Origin: Clavulina sp. PMI_390
Taxonomy: Eukaryota > Basidiomycota > Agaricomycetes > Cantharellales > Hydnaceae
Assembly: GCA_015039315.1 (NCBI GenBank)
Contig: WIDE01000032.1
Coordinates: 137,907 to 201,906 of the forward strand
DNA length: 64,000 nt
Direction: 5' to 3'
Position 1 is the first letter of the stretch. Each line of letters opens with the position of its first letter. Made by a program: the position numbers and the translations under genes. Of the stretch, positions 33,201 through 48,862 are shown one piece after another. The notes under the pieces are model-generated. The model was given only the letters and a program-made list of their open reading frames with translations. It did not search any database and was not told where the DNA came from.

Positions 33201-35695
33201 GATGTACAAAGAAGGGAGGCGAGCCAGCAGGAGTTCGATTCGTTAGTTCTTATGGCCAGGCTGACTTCAAATTGCTTCTTGGAGCTGGAGACCTTGGAGG
33301 AGGAGGAGGAGTGTTGGAGGTGGCACAGCCTTGGTGGTACTCGCTCGGAGAACAGCGCTGGCAGTTGATAGTGAGCGCGGCAAGCGCGGTGGCAGTCCGC
33401 TAGTTCACAATAGTCCCCAAATCGTGAGGTTATGTACACCCAAGGAATGGGCACCACCCTTTGTAAATGGCAGTAGAGTCAATGGATCTAGACGGTACTT
33501 GTAGGATTAGACGAAATATGGTGGATGACGTAAACTCTGGAGATCATTGCCAGGAACTTACAAGAAGGATTGATTGAAAAAAAGAAGTACTTGGCGAAGA
33601 GCATGCACAATTCTGCAGCAGCTGTCAAGAATTGTCACAAGCGCCCTTGGGTACTCGTATCATAAATCAGAGTAAACATTGGGCTCCAGCGTCTGCAAGG
33701 TGCCCGGCATACGCTGAGCAAAAGAGACAAGGCCGGAAAAAGAAACGAGGGCTATCAAGCGAACCACCTTCGTCTACTGAAGGGCAACTTTTCTCAGTTG
33801 ATGACCCCCACTGTCGAGATCACAGCGATGCGGGTTTTCAGTTTAGATAGGGAACCATTCAGCTCATGTATAGGTCATTGGAAGACTCCATAAGACTTGC
33901 ATGGCATAATGGCAGCGTGTGAAAGGGTCTTGTATCAACGACGTCTGCAAACATCACCCGTGAAGTTCACAACCTGCACTCTAGTAGACCTCAGCGATGC
34001 TCCTATCTCAATGAGCCTACAATGCTTCACGGGAATCCTGATTTTGCTTCGAATCTGTTTCCCTCGCCCGTAGATCCAGTTCTGCCTGTTGAGCTGCCGT
34101 TAGTCGGTCAGACGGTGTTTGCCCTCGGCATACTCGTATTGGCAGTCCAACCCCCATACCCACATAAGAGGGCTTCTTCAACTCAATCTCGTCATTTGCG
34201 CCTACAAGTAGGCTTCTGCGCGCCTTGCTTCTTTGTTCAGCCAGTGGCTCTGGGTCCATGGGACCGGTAAGCATATGGCTTCACCATCCCCGATGAACAA
34301 AGGAACACCGATTCATTCAATGTTCTTTCCTTTCTATCCATCATCACTTCGCTCTTTTCTTAAGCCCTGTTCTATTCCCCGTTCCCTTGACAGCAATCCT
34401 TCGCAACCATACCCCATCCTACGGAAATATAATACCATGCCAGCCAATCCATCCAGTCAGGCCGAATCCATGTGGGCGGCGATTTTGATAATCGACGGCT
34501 ACCTCGGTGGCTGGCATTTCCGGCGGAAACTTATGAAAGAACCAGGGAGGCCGGATTTTCCATCTCAGATCTCCACACATTGGTCCTAGCTCCACCTGCC
34601 CGCAACAAGTCTACCCCGCGCAACCCCGATCATTACGCGCGTAGGCGGTCGGGAACCCCTGTCCGAGACCGTGTCAGTGTGAGCGCTACCATACCCTGAC
34701 ACAAGTTACAAACAAAACTCCTGTCCAAGGTGGTGATAGTTTGGTTGGTCTTAGTGCTCATGAGCGAGGAAATCTCTAGGTTTTCCAATGCACACTTCAA
34801 ATCGTTTGTTGTGCTCCCACCAGCGCACACGGTGCGTCCTCGGACACACTGCGCGCACCGTTCCAAACAGGAGGGAAGAAAAAAAGACACAAATTTCACG
34901 GGTTCACGAGATGAGATGACTACAGAGGGCAAATTGAGAACTCTGGACAGAAAGGACACTCCAATCAATCCACGAAACAAACCCAACTACAATTGATCAC
35001 GAAATTAGATCGATCATTATGAAGGGTGCGGAAACAGGGATCACGAGAGAGAAAAGAGAAAAGAGAAATCAGGCTAGATAATGAGCGGGGTGGGTGGAGC
35101 GGAGTCTGGACCGTGTGGATCGACACGCGTGCGGCTTGTGTGCGCACAATAGTCATCGGGAAACGGATGAGGCGAGATACGAATCCGGAGGAAAAGGGGG
35201 AAAAAAACTAATGAGAGTGGACTTGGAACATAGCATATGTGCTACCGTCCTCAGTGGATTGGGAGGCTCGAAGAAAGAAAAAAGTGGATAGAAATCCAAT
35301 CAAATAGCGTCCGAGATAAAGCGAAACACGAGACCAGGTTGCTGTTAAGCACGAAAAAATAGACGGACGCATAGCCAATGATGAATAAGATTGGGTGGGG
35401 TGGGGGGAGTATGGAACCAGAACAGTGCCAGACTGGGCCTTGAGGGATCATGGACGGGAGGTGCCGCAGAGTGCGGTCCTGCATGGAGTGGCGAAGCGTT
35501 GAGAGGGGATGATGGGAGAGGTAAAGCTGCTGGTTGGTTGGGGGAGGGCACGCGGGGCGGGACGAGGGTGGAATACTCAATTATGGAGGCGAAGAAACCG
35601 AGGAAGGTAAGGAGCGCAAGGTGAGGACGAATAAAAGGCGGTCCTTTCTTTAGAGGACCCAAGGAATCAGCGTGAGGTGGATGATGTGAATCCGC
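33201..35695. other. 2.5-kb gene-poor region
   Basis: Promoter of array copy 4 on the left and 3' region of the peptide precursor on the right. Short frames (for example near 34020-34590) lack introns, motifs or sensible composition. A purine-rich GGAGGAGGAG tract lies at about 33297-33312. No tRNA, transposon end or long repeat was seen. Confidence 0.45.
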
Positions 35696-36842
35696 TCAGT
35701 CCAGGTCCTCTATTGAGCGCTTCTTCCAGTCGATTTCATAATCGGAATCCGCCTCGCGTTTCTTCCAATCAACCCCAAAGTCTTCCACTGGTGTTACGCG
35801 CTTCCAAGTAGGGCCACCGAGGGCACCGGTTTGAGCTTCAACAACAGGCTCGCGCTTCCAACCAGGCCCACCGAGATATTCGGTATCAGGGCCAACAGGC
35901 TCACGCTTCTTCCAGTCGGTGCCACCCCCACCAACATCCACGACAGGTCCAGTGCGCTTCCAGTCCTCGCCGCCTAGCTCAGCGGCTTCCACTTCGCGCT
36001 TCCAGTCCCGACCACCACCGAGTGAATCGGTTGCTGGGCCTACACGCTTCTCTTCAGATACGGCCTACAAGAGCGAGACAAGGATGAAGATAAAGGCACA
36101 GAAAGAGAGCCACAGAGAGAGAAACGCCGTGAAGGGCCGAAATAATGCCATGCAAGAGAGTTGATGATTAGAATGGACGCGGGCGAGGAAATGAATGGGC
36201 GAATTTGTGTGAGAGTTGAGAGGGTGCCGAATTAGGACATAGGCCGTTTGAAAATGGGAGATGACGAGGCATGGGAGGGATGGTCGAGCGCAGTGGGATA
36301 GCCAAGACGGCGGTACGTAGATACGGACACGGCCGCAGGAACGAACAAGACGGGGAACATGATGATCAACGTCATAATCAGCTTAGTCATCAAACGGCGC
36401 TGGCGAAACAGGCGAAAACGAAGGGGGACGTACATCGCGGGGAGCGGGTAGCTAGAGGGGACAAGGTCGAGTAAAGGGGGCAGAGAAGAGCATGAAGCAA
36501 GCATAGAGGATCATAATCGTCAGCGACTCGAGTTATCGGAACTTGGCGCTTAAGACTCGGAAAGAGCCAACAACAACCCGGGTGGTTGGACAGGAGACAG
36601 AGAGAAACATACAGAAGGGAAGTTTGCAGACGAGCCCTATAGAAGGAGAGAGAGATGAGAAAAGAGCCAGGAACAGAGGAAGGCGTGAGCAAAAAGAGTG
36701 GAGCGAAAGGAAAAGTTGGAGTAGAAGGGAGTAACAAGGGAAACAGGAACTGATGGCTCACCTTGGGAAGTACGATGGGGGCTGCGGCGACAAGGGAAAG
36801 CAGAGAAGAGGAGGCTGCGAAGAACAGCGTAGTTGAGCGCAT
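35696..36842 (-). CDS. Candidate Kex2-processed secreted repeat-peptide precursor
   Basis: Exon 1, 36762-36842, codes MRSTTLFFAASSSLLSLVAA followed by APIVLPK: a clear signal peptide ending at AAA-P. The last exon, 35696-36064, codes 123 codons in the same phase: a lead AVSEEKR, then seven units of 13-18 residues, each ending in Trp-Lys-Arg or Trp-Lys-Lys-Arg, then SIEDLD and stop. Lys-Arg is the Kex2 site of the late Golgi; cutting there and trimming basic residues would release seven acidic peptides with C-terminal Trp. Several units begin EA, EP or EV, dipeptides that a Ste13-type aminopeptidase might remove, as in alpha-factor. The two exons are 697 bases apart, long for this genome. Two small in-frame exons (36613-36636, 36434-36451) are possible inside but unproven. 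There is no homology I can name; fungal Kex2-processed repeat proteins are the best class. Confidence 0.75.
35717..36043 (-). repeat. Seven degenerate Trp-Lys-(Lys)-Arg peptide repeats
   Basis: Units in order of translation: VGPATDSLGGGRDWKR (35996-36043), EVEAAELGGEDWKR (35954-35995), TGPVVDVGGGGTDWKKR (35903-35953), EPVGPDTEYLGGPGWKR (35852-35902), EPVVEAQTGALGGPTWKR (35798-35851), VTPVEDFGVDWKKR (35756-35797), EADSDYEIDWKKR (35717-35755). The first five share a Gly-Gly two to four residues before the Trp; the last two replace it with an acidic stretch. Spacing varies, so this is a protein-level repeat and not a simple DNA satellite. Confidence 0.88.
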
Positions 36843-41217
<4,375 letters not shown>

Positions 41218-41572
41218 GCGTGTCGTATCGACTTGCCCATCCCACTCTTCTTTTCCTCCTACCGTGACACCCCTTCCATGCCACTACCTCTTTTGCGTCA
41301 CCTTACCCTACTGGTTAGATAGTGCATCTGACCGTTATCCTATGTGTTTTTCTCTCTTGTCATGCTACCTAGGCCTTGCAATCTCAATTTGGGATCCTCA
41401 ACTATCCGCGTGCGTTAGACTGATTCGTCCTAAGGGCCCCATTTGGTTGTGTACGTTGCATTGAAGCGTTGAGCCTCCGGCCGCATTGATCAAGGGTTTA
41501 TGTGATGGCTTTGCGATGCCATTTTGGGACCTCGATGGTAACATCAATGAATTTTGCTACATATACCAATGC
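41218..41572. other. Convergent 3' region of H4 and the YIPF gene
   Basis: Non-coding; no histone 3' stem-loop was seen. Nothing else recognised. Confidence 0.5.
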
Positions 41573-42824
41573 CTAGTGGTTGAAGAATATGATAATGAAT
41601 GACAGTGATACACCAAGATGCAGTGCGGCGATGAGAACCACAAAAAGGCGAACAGCCTTGGCCTCAGCAGATGCAAGTATCGGGTAGGTGTTCCGAAGGA
41701 GGAAGAAGAGCGAGAGACCTGCTCCAATTCCTCCCGAAATCCAGCGAACAAGAGGGAATGGGGCGATACAGATGAGGGAAACAGGACTATAAGGAGGGGA
41801 TTCAAACGGATGCGGGAGATTTAGAATGGCCAAGAGGGGATGGGGGGTGAGTATGACAGGATAGGAGCTGATATCGAGGCACACTTACATCCAGACAGTC
41901 ATGCCGTAGCCCCAGATGGAGACAGCATCCAAGACGCTCCATTCTTGTACACCGATATACCTCAGCCATGCCCACAGGCCAACAGGTATGCCAATGCCAT
42001 ATGTATAGACTAGCCCGACTGCCACAGTGAGCTGCTTGAAGTCGTAATCCCATTCCTAAGAAGACGCATCGATGACAATATTAGAACAACTCGCAACGAG
42101 AGGTGGTCGAACGAAGGCAGCATACCTTTGCATTAAGCCAAGCCGTTATTGATGCTGATAGTGATGAAAAGACGAAGAGCGAGAATATAACTGTGGTAAG
42201 AGTCCAGAAGGGCCCGTACATGTCCGGACGAGATTCAAGGACGACGGAGACGAAGTCCTCTCGCGGTATCATCGTGCTGTAGCATCGATAAAGAACCTAT
42301 ATACGGAAGAACTCAGTGTCCATCGCGGGGAGAAGTAGAGTGTAGCGCACCGTTTTTGGTGTCCACGTCGAAGTACTTTTGGTAGTACTGCAATGGAAGC
42401 AACGTCAGGAGCCATCAGGTAAGATTCAGTAGTGGCCGCGTAGTGATTCTCACGTCTAATGACCAGAAAGGTGCATTCGTATTATCAGAGCGCACATAGC
42501 CTGCGGTAGTGAACGGCCAAGCGGTCAGAGTAGTGCGATGGCCAGTACAAGATTCAGACTCACCACGAGATGGGTCAGAGGGTCCACCAGATGGAGAAAT
42601 TGCCCGAGCTGGTGCTGCGCCTGTGTCTGTCCCGAGAAAGCCTACAATACTTGGCATAAGTATTCCACATCACAGCCAGTAGACCTCAACGTACTTTTGA
42701 ATTCTAGCGGCTCTGCACCTGTTTCATGCTACAGAAACACAAACCCATGTCATTTGAGGCGATAACTGATATCATAAAACAAGCTCACATCATCTACTTC
42801 CAGAGTCTGATACTGGGCAGCCAT
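41573..42824 (-). CDS. Yip1-domain Golgi membrane protein (YIPF1/2 type)
   Basis: Eight exons: 42789-42824, 42695-42728, 42564-42641, 42454-42500, 42351-42387, 42126-42296, 41889-42055, 41573-41786, about 260 aa. The cytosolic N-terminus reads MAAQYQTLEVDD and APFWSLDYYQKYFDVDT. Then come RPDMYGPFWTLTTVIF and four more hydrophobic segments, including VGLVYTYGIGIPVGLWAWL, ISGGIGAGLSLFFLLRN and FVVLIAALHLGVSLSFIIIF. DLYGPFW and YxYG are Yip1-domain signatures; YIPF proteins act with Rab GTPases in ER-Golgi traffic. Oddity: joining exon 5 to exon 6 with canonical GT-AG borders leaves one base too many. The excess falls beside an A5 run (T5 on the plus strand, 42353-42357). One A fewer would read FDVDTKTVLYRC and restore the frame. 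This may be a sequencing error or a true lesion. Confidence 0.85.
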
Positions 42825-43033
42825 TTGTTGATGTCGACGAGCACCCGTTGACGCGCTTGTTTGGTCCTGTTTGACCTTCGATTGCCCCTGGACTGCTTCT
42901 CTCGTTGGGTTCGATCCCTGCACTGAATCTAAGTTCATTGCACGCAAGTCTCACTTGAGGAGACTCGTTAATCACCCGAAGGCTTTCCGAGGCTCTGTAA
43001 CTCTTCTAGAGCGATATCAGACTGAAGAGCATA

Positions 43034-46000
43034 ATGGCTCAATCCCCAACTGTCAGCGCTATCACACCTCGCAGCCTGTCACCGCTACTTCTAACCTGGC
43101 GCTTATTGCATAGATTGCTATCCCCCGTAAGAAAACGGACGAGGTGGACTGGACATCCCCTATCCGCAGCATCATCTCGCATTCATACGGCGAGAGCCCC
43201 GATTCCTATGCTGCTGAATGTGCTGCACTGCAACGATGTCGCCAAGACGCTGTGAAAGGTGCTGGGAGCGACATGACAGCGCGCGATCTACTGTACAAGT
43301 ACTTTGGTCAGCTAGAGTTGCTCGAGCTGCGGTTCTCGGAGATCAAGGTCACTTTCCCCTGGTACGTGCGTCATTCATGTTCGATCGGGTGTATTTCGTT
43401 TCGGAAGCTGACTGTGTGTATCAGGTACGACGCATTTACGAGCAAGTTGACGACGCAAACATCACTTGCCTATGAGAAGGCATCCATCATCTTCCAGATG
43501 GCCGCGACTCATTCGGCAGTCGCGTCCACGCAGAACCGCTCTGACCCTGAAGGACTCAAGCGATCTTTCCACTACTTCAAGACTTCTGCGGGGATGTTAA
43601 CGTACATCAACGACAACTTTCTTCACGCCCCGAGCACTGATCTAAGCAGAGATGTGGTGAAGCTTCTTGTGGGAATTATGCTCGCCCAAGCTACAGAGGT
43701 CTTCTTTGAAAAGCTGATCGACGAGAAAAAGAGTCAGCCAGCATTCAATGCCAAGGTCGCTGCACAGGCTTCATTCCTATACAATGGTCTCGTTGAGGAG
43801 GTGAAAGAATTTTACGGGAAGAATATTTTTGACCGAAACTGGGTGACTCTTTTGCAGGTAAGAATGCTCTCTATCAACGTCAACTGCGCACGGCCCCTGG
43901 GCTGAAATCTGATGCTCTTGTGTTCTTAGATCAAGGCCAAGTATTTCTCTGCCTTGATGCAATATCAGCAATACCTTGCTGACACTGCCAAGGCCAAATA
44001 TGGCGATGCACTTGCGCGTATCTCGCTTGCCGAGTCCCTCTCAAAAGATGCCAACAAGCTCGCAATATCCTTCAACTCTTACTTCATCCCTTCCGTCACC
44101 CCTGAGATCCCTGCTGATGGTGGCACCGCCATCATGACCCTGACTAAAACGCTGATGACACTCACAGCTGAGAAAAAGGCCGAGGCGCAGCGCGAGAACG
44201 ACTTGATTTACAACGCTGTGCCTGTTCCCGAAGCTACTCTGCCAGCTGTCGACAAGCTCGTGGTTGCGAATCCTATCACCATTCAGGAAGTGTACGCAAG
44301 CGCAGAGGTGCAAAAGGTCATCGGCCCCGACATGTTTGGGAAGCTGATCCCGCTCAGCGTGCACAAGAGTGCAAGCATCTATTCCGAGGAGAAAGCCAAG
44401 CTCGTTCGCGCCGAGGTGGAGAAGGCTGAAGATGCGGACGTTGCTCTTGCTTCGGGCTTGGAAAGCCTTGGTCTCCCTGCGGGTCTGCAAAAATGGAAGG
44501 ACCTGGTGGCAGGAGAAGATCGAGCGGGGAGTGGAGCGTTGCCTAGGGAGTTGGAAGTCTGGGCAGACGAAATTGAGGCGAAGGGTGGATTGGGTGGCGT
44601 CGACGGCATGCTCAATCAGCTTGGCGCCCCGAGAGCTGCAGTGACGGAAGAGTTAGCTGCAGTGGGGCGAGATCTGGACAACGAATCACGAGAATGTGAG
44701 AGGATGCGGGTAAGTACCTTTCGGATCGGTAATCCAATCTCCAATTACTCCGCCATCTAACAGTAGTCTCTGCTGTATCTAGATCAAGTATGAGCATGAG
44801 TGGACCCAAGACCCCTCCGCACCAAAAACCCGCGCTATTCGACAGGAACTCAAGTCCCTTTCTGATTCTCTCGCTGCTGCTACTTCCACGGACGAGCAGG
44901 TCGTCAAGCTATGGAATGGGGTTCGCCCTGATATTGCGTTGTTGCTTTCTGGCCCTGACAACCTTGAGAGGTTTTTCAAGGATCAGGAGCAAGCCCAAGG
45001 GGGCGCCGCCCCAGCTGCTAGCTTGCTAGATCTAGGTGACGATCTAAAAACCGGTGACGATGCAGTGCTGGCGGAGCTCGGCGCGTCGGTCGCTGCGATC
45101 GATGAGGCTCTCGGTAAATTGAACAAGATCAAGCGGGAGCGAGGTGAAGTACTAAAAGACCTGAAAGAAAAGGTGCGCTCGATGACTGTATTCATATCGA
45201 CGATAATACTAAGACAATGCGTCTCTACAGATCCAAAACGATGACGTTTCTCACCTGCTCCTCGTCAACCACCGCGGCGCCAATGCGGAGCAGGCTGTGT
45301 TCACCACTGAGCTAGAGAAATTCCGGCCGTATCAGGCACGAGTTACTGCGACTGTTACAAGCCAAGATGCCACACTGGATGAAGTATCGAGGGTCTGGAA
45401 GTCACTGAAGGGTGGAAAGGGGAAGTCGTGGGTTAGAAAAGCGGAGGCTTTGGAGAAGCGGAGAGGGAACTTGATTGGCCGCTTTGTGCAGGCGAAAGAG
45501 ATATGGGGTCAAGTTCGAGAAGGAGTCGGGTACGTTTGTCGTCTTCTTGAATTCTACAGCTCTCCCTCCGCGACTGATCTTTTTACTGTTTGGGATCTTA
45601 GCAAAGGGCTTGAATTTTATCGCCAACTAGGAAAACTCGTCAAGGAGCTACGGACCCATGTCGATGAATATGTCAAGCCGAGGAACGCAGAGCGTGAGCG
45701 GCTCGCATCTGAGCTGGAGAGCAGGAAGAGGATTACCTCTCCTTCGGCTCCATCGCCTGCACGGCCTCCCGCACCACCGTCGTCGGCGACCCCATACGAT
45801 CTTTCTGGATCGCTATCCTCAATGTCCATCTCTTCTCCACCTGCTCCACCGCAACCGTCCGTAAACAGCTGGGAATCTGCAAGTGCGCCTCCACGGCCAC
45901 CAGCTCCACCATCGACGTCGGTCTATTCTGCTCTTCCTCCTCCGCCTCCCATCCCTCATCAGTCTAGCTACACACAAGCTCCTCCTAGTACCAATCCTAT

Positions 46001-46505
46001 TCCATCCCCTTACGGCCTTCCGCCTCCGCCTCCACCCCCGTCTCAATATTCATCTCCCCCGCCTCTATCTAGCCCTCCACCACAAGACCCGTATGCGAGT
46101 CTTTTCAGTACTCCTGGGCTATCATCGCAGTTCTCCCTCGGTGCGAGCCCATCTGCCCCTCCCGCTCCTGCCGCACCTACCCGACAAGGCTCCCTCCCAC
46201 CCCCTCCTCCGCCACCTCCATCTCTCTCCCAGTCATACTATCCCTCGCCTCCTCAGCAGCAGCCGCAATACGGAGCGTATCCTCCACCACCCCCGCAGGT
46301 ACCGCAACAGCAACAGCAGCAGCCAGCGTATTATCAATCTCAGCCGTACCCTCAGCAATATGGTGGGTACCAGCAGCCTCCACAGGCCGGTTATCCTGCG
46401 CCGCCTCCGCCCCAGCAGCAAGGAGGACAGCAGCCTCCATATGGATACGTGCACCCTACGCAGCAGCTGCAACAGGGGAGGCCATCTCAGGGTTGGGGGT
46501 CTTAG
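43034..46505 (+). CDS. BRO1: BRO1-domain protein, vacuolar sorting protein Bro1 (ALIX family)
   Basis: Seven exons: 43034-43051, 43114-43361, 43425-43857, 43930-44709, 44783-45172, 45231-45529, 45602-46505, giving 1023 aa. The BRO1 domain (about residues 5-390) shows IAIPRKKTDEVDWTSPIRSI, LLYKYFGQLELLELRFSEI, TFPWYDAF and AYEKASIIFQMAATHSAVAS. A helical V-shaped domain follows to about residue 780. The C-terminal 220 residues are rich in Pro, Gln, Ser and Tyr, with repeated PPPPP blocks. Bro1 is recruited by Snf7 in ESCRT-III at endosomes and brings the deubiquitinase Doa4; in fungi it is also linked to Rim101 pH signalling through its paralogue Rim20. The Pro-rich tail and overall size favour Bro1 over Rim20. 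The 72-nt intron 45530-45601 has no stop and a length divisible by three, so retention would insert 24 residues. Confidence 0.92.
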
Positions 46506-46680
46506 CAAACATAATGACAGCACGAATAAGGTCCAACATCTGCATTTGCGTATGTACACAATATATACAAATATGTGTAATACTTCTAAGAAATCAGATT
46601 CGGTCGGATACATGGTTCTTGTACGCTAGCGTCATATCCAATACTACACAGACATCTTTTGATTTGCTGATCAACGGGTG

Positions 46681-48241
46681 CTAATCAGATACCTCCCAAT
46701 ATTTGGCGGTCTCTGTATAATCGACCTTGAGACCATCGAACATCAGGAGTGCATTGCTCACAGTCATTCCCAGGTCAGGCTGAACCGACACGTTTTCAAC
46801 ACGAGTCGAGAACCATGCGTACTCCTCGACGCTGCACTGCGATAAGACGAGCGCACGGAGGGGCTGGACGAAGTGTGGCCGGCTTTTGATGCATATTGAA
46901 GCGTGCCGTCGCAGATTAATTGATTCCTGCAGGAATGCGAGTGGCATTGGGGGATCGTTTGGCTCGTGGATGTTCATGGCCAGGGAAAGGGTATGAAGTC
47001 TGGGGACGGGGAAATCCCCCGATTCGTGAACACTTTGTGTGAGCACTGCGAGCATCTTGAGGAACTGGTGGATGAACGGGAAGTTTCCATGAAGGAAGAT
47101 CTCCTCCAATAGCGGCGTTTCCGTAACCTGAGCAAGATAATTCGGTAGACGATTTGGTCAAAATGAACGAAAAGGAGGAGTAAGAGGAAAAGTAACGAAC
47201 AAATACGAGCAGCTCGGATATTAGCTCTTCATCCGTATAACACCATCGTTCGCGTGCACTGGTTAGGATAAACTTTCTCAGTTCTGGGGTCGTTACGTCC
47301 TGGAACCACAATGAAAGGAACGATTTGTGGGTAGCGATCCCCAAATCAAGCACGCGGAGGCAGGGCAGTTCGATCGGGTCAGTAACCTCGCCATCCACTT
47401 CGCCCTGAGCGGTAATGCGAAGGGACACTAATGCACGAGCCTGCATAAGGATCTCCCGCCATTCCTCCCATTCATGGATGAAGGGGACGTGGACGCATAA
47501 ATCAACCACGGTGGCGAGGATGCCTGCCACGGAAAATTCAAATGGGGCGCAATAGAGAGTGAGCTGAGTGAGAAAGGGGAACAGTGGGTTCGTAGGCGAG
47601 GTGATCTCTAGGTTTGACATCGGCCTTTGTTGGCCGATTTCACCCGTTAATTGCGTGCGGAAATTGCGATGGTGCATGGAGAATGGGAAAGTCCCTGGCT
47701 TGTCCACTTCGATAGGAGACACCCGGATGTTCAGTTCCTCTAGGTGAGTGGCCACGAGGAGCGAGTTTGTCCAGATCATGAACTTGCTCAGCGAGACATA
47801 GTCGCACTTGATGAGATGGACTGATCGCCACCTATGTGCAGTGCCGAGAAGTCTGTGGTACTGGTCTGTAGCACCTTTAGGTATGGGATAGAAGAAACAT
47901 CGACCAAGACGATACGCCACGATGTCGAGGGGTAGCTTAGCTGCTACACGGTCCAGCCAAAGTGCCAATAGTTCACTGGACCATCCGTACGGAAGACACG
48001 TCCAAAGTGAGGGGGTATTGATGCAAGCCTCTCTGAACAGGCGACAGGTATGGGTGATCGCCAGGAGCTGGGTAGGGACGTGGTATTCATCAAGTCTACC
48101 TGGATCTACCTCACATAAAATAGCGAAAATAGTGAGCAGAATCTCTGTAGGCAGAGGAGAGGAGGGTGCAGGGACTCTGGGGGTCGCAGGGGCTCTAGAG
48201 CCCATATCAGACGTTAGTCCGGGTAGAATCGCGGGCGCCAT
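46681..48241 (-). CDS. F-box-like protein, intron-containing paralogue A
   Basis: Two exons, 47201-48241 and 46681-47127, giving 495 aa from ATG 48241 (MAPAILPG); the next in-frame ATG is 48205. The F-box-like start is SSPLPTEILLTIFAILCEVD, followed by THTCRLFREACINTPSLWTC and ALWLDRVAAKLPLDIVAYR, the usual agaricomycete F-box continuation. Leucine-rich segments fill the middle (LFPFLTQLTLYCAPFEF, ELPCLRVLDLGIATHKSF). Exon 2 is 447 nt, exactly as in paralogue B at 51098, and both start after the same splice point before VTETPLLEE/VTPLLED. SCF substrate receptor by family; target unknown. Confidence 0.82.
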
Positions 48242-48862
48242 CGAACTTGAGAGGGTACGGCGTATCGCGGGCTGGGTTATGGGGGAAAAGATGGCAGTGC
48301 AAAATTTTGGATGCCAATCTGATACCCACCAAAGCCCACCAGCTGTGCGACTGTGCAACTGAATCCCACTGCCTTGACAACATGTGGACGGTATACTGAG
48401 AGGTCATCTTGTATATCATATTCGTAAGACGCGACCCTGGGTTGTTACGCGTATGGTGTGGTATATTATCGGCTGTGCCTTGCCGCCTTGGCCCAGAAGG
48501 GCCAAATAACGCGTCCTTGACATCAACAGAGCCAAGTTCGGGTTCAAAAACGTCTTCTGACCCCTCCTTCGGTGCAGCAATCCCAATTCTCATGGAACAC
48601 GTCCCAATTCGCGTCTTTTTTTGGTGCGCTATACCTTCGCGCCCTGGCTGGACGATAGTCTCTGTTGGGGTTTCATTTCCTGTCAGGTAGCCTGACTCAG
48701 ATCTCCGCCCATCCCCGTTTCCATATTACCAATAAGAATATCATGGAGCCGGCTGTCCGCTCAGAGCCAGCATGGTCCTTGAATGACCCGGTTCGTTTGT
48801 ACCCTTTCACGTCGCATAGGGTACCCATACTATACTCAAATGCCAGTTGACGATTAACATGA
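48242..48862. other. Duplicated divergent promoter region of paralogue A
   Basis: The region 48440-48670 resembles 52860-53084, the spacer between F-box paralogue B and CHS4/SKT5; both carry the run CAACAGAGCCAAGTT. It is the promoter part of a segmental duplication; the CHS4 fragment is listed separately. Confidence 0.6.
48671..48800 (+). pseudogene. Decayed 5' fragment of a CHS4/SKT5 copy
   Basis: About 130 bases align by eye with the first codons of the intact CHS4/SKT5 gene at 53085-53215. Shared stretches include CCCCGTTTCC / GCCGTTTCC, ACCAATAAGAATATCATGG / ACCAACAAGACTACGATGG, GAGCCGGCT / GCGCCGGCT, and CCAGCATGG in both. The start ATG is changed to TTTCAT and a one-base length change breaks the frame. 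It stands in the same orientation, and at a similar distance from F-box paralogue A, as the real gene does from paralogue B. Confidence 0.65.

Noticed and set aside
42895..42925. GGGTTCGATCCCTGC resembles a tRNA B box
   Set aside because: No A box at the right distance and no paired acceptor or T stems around it.
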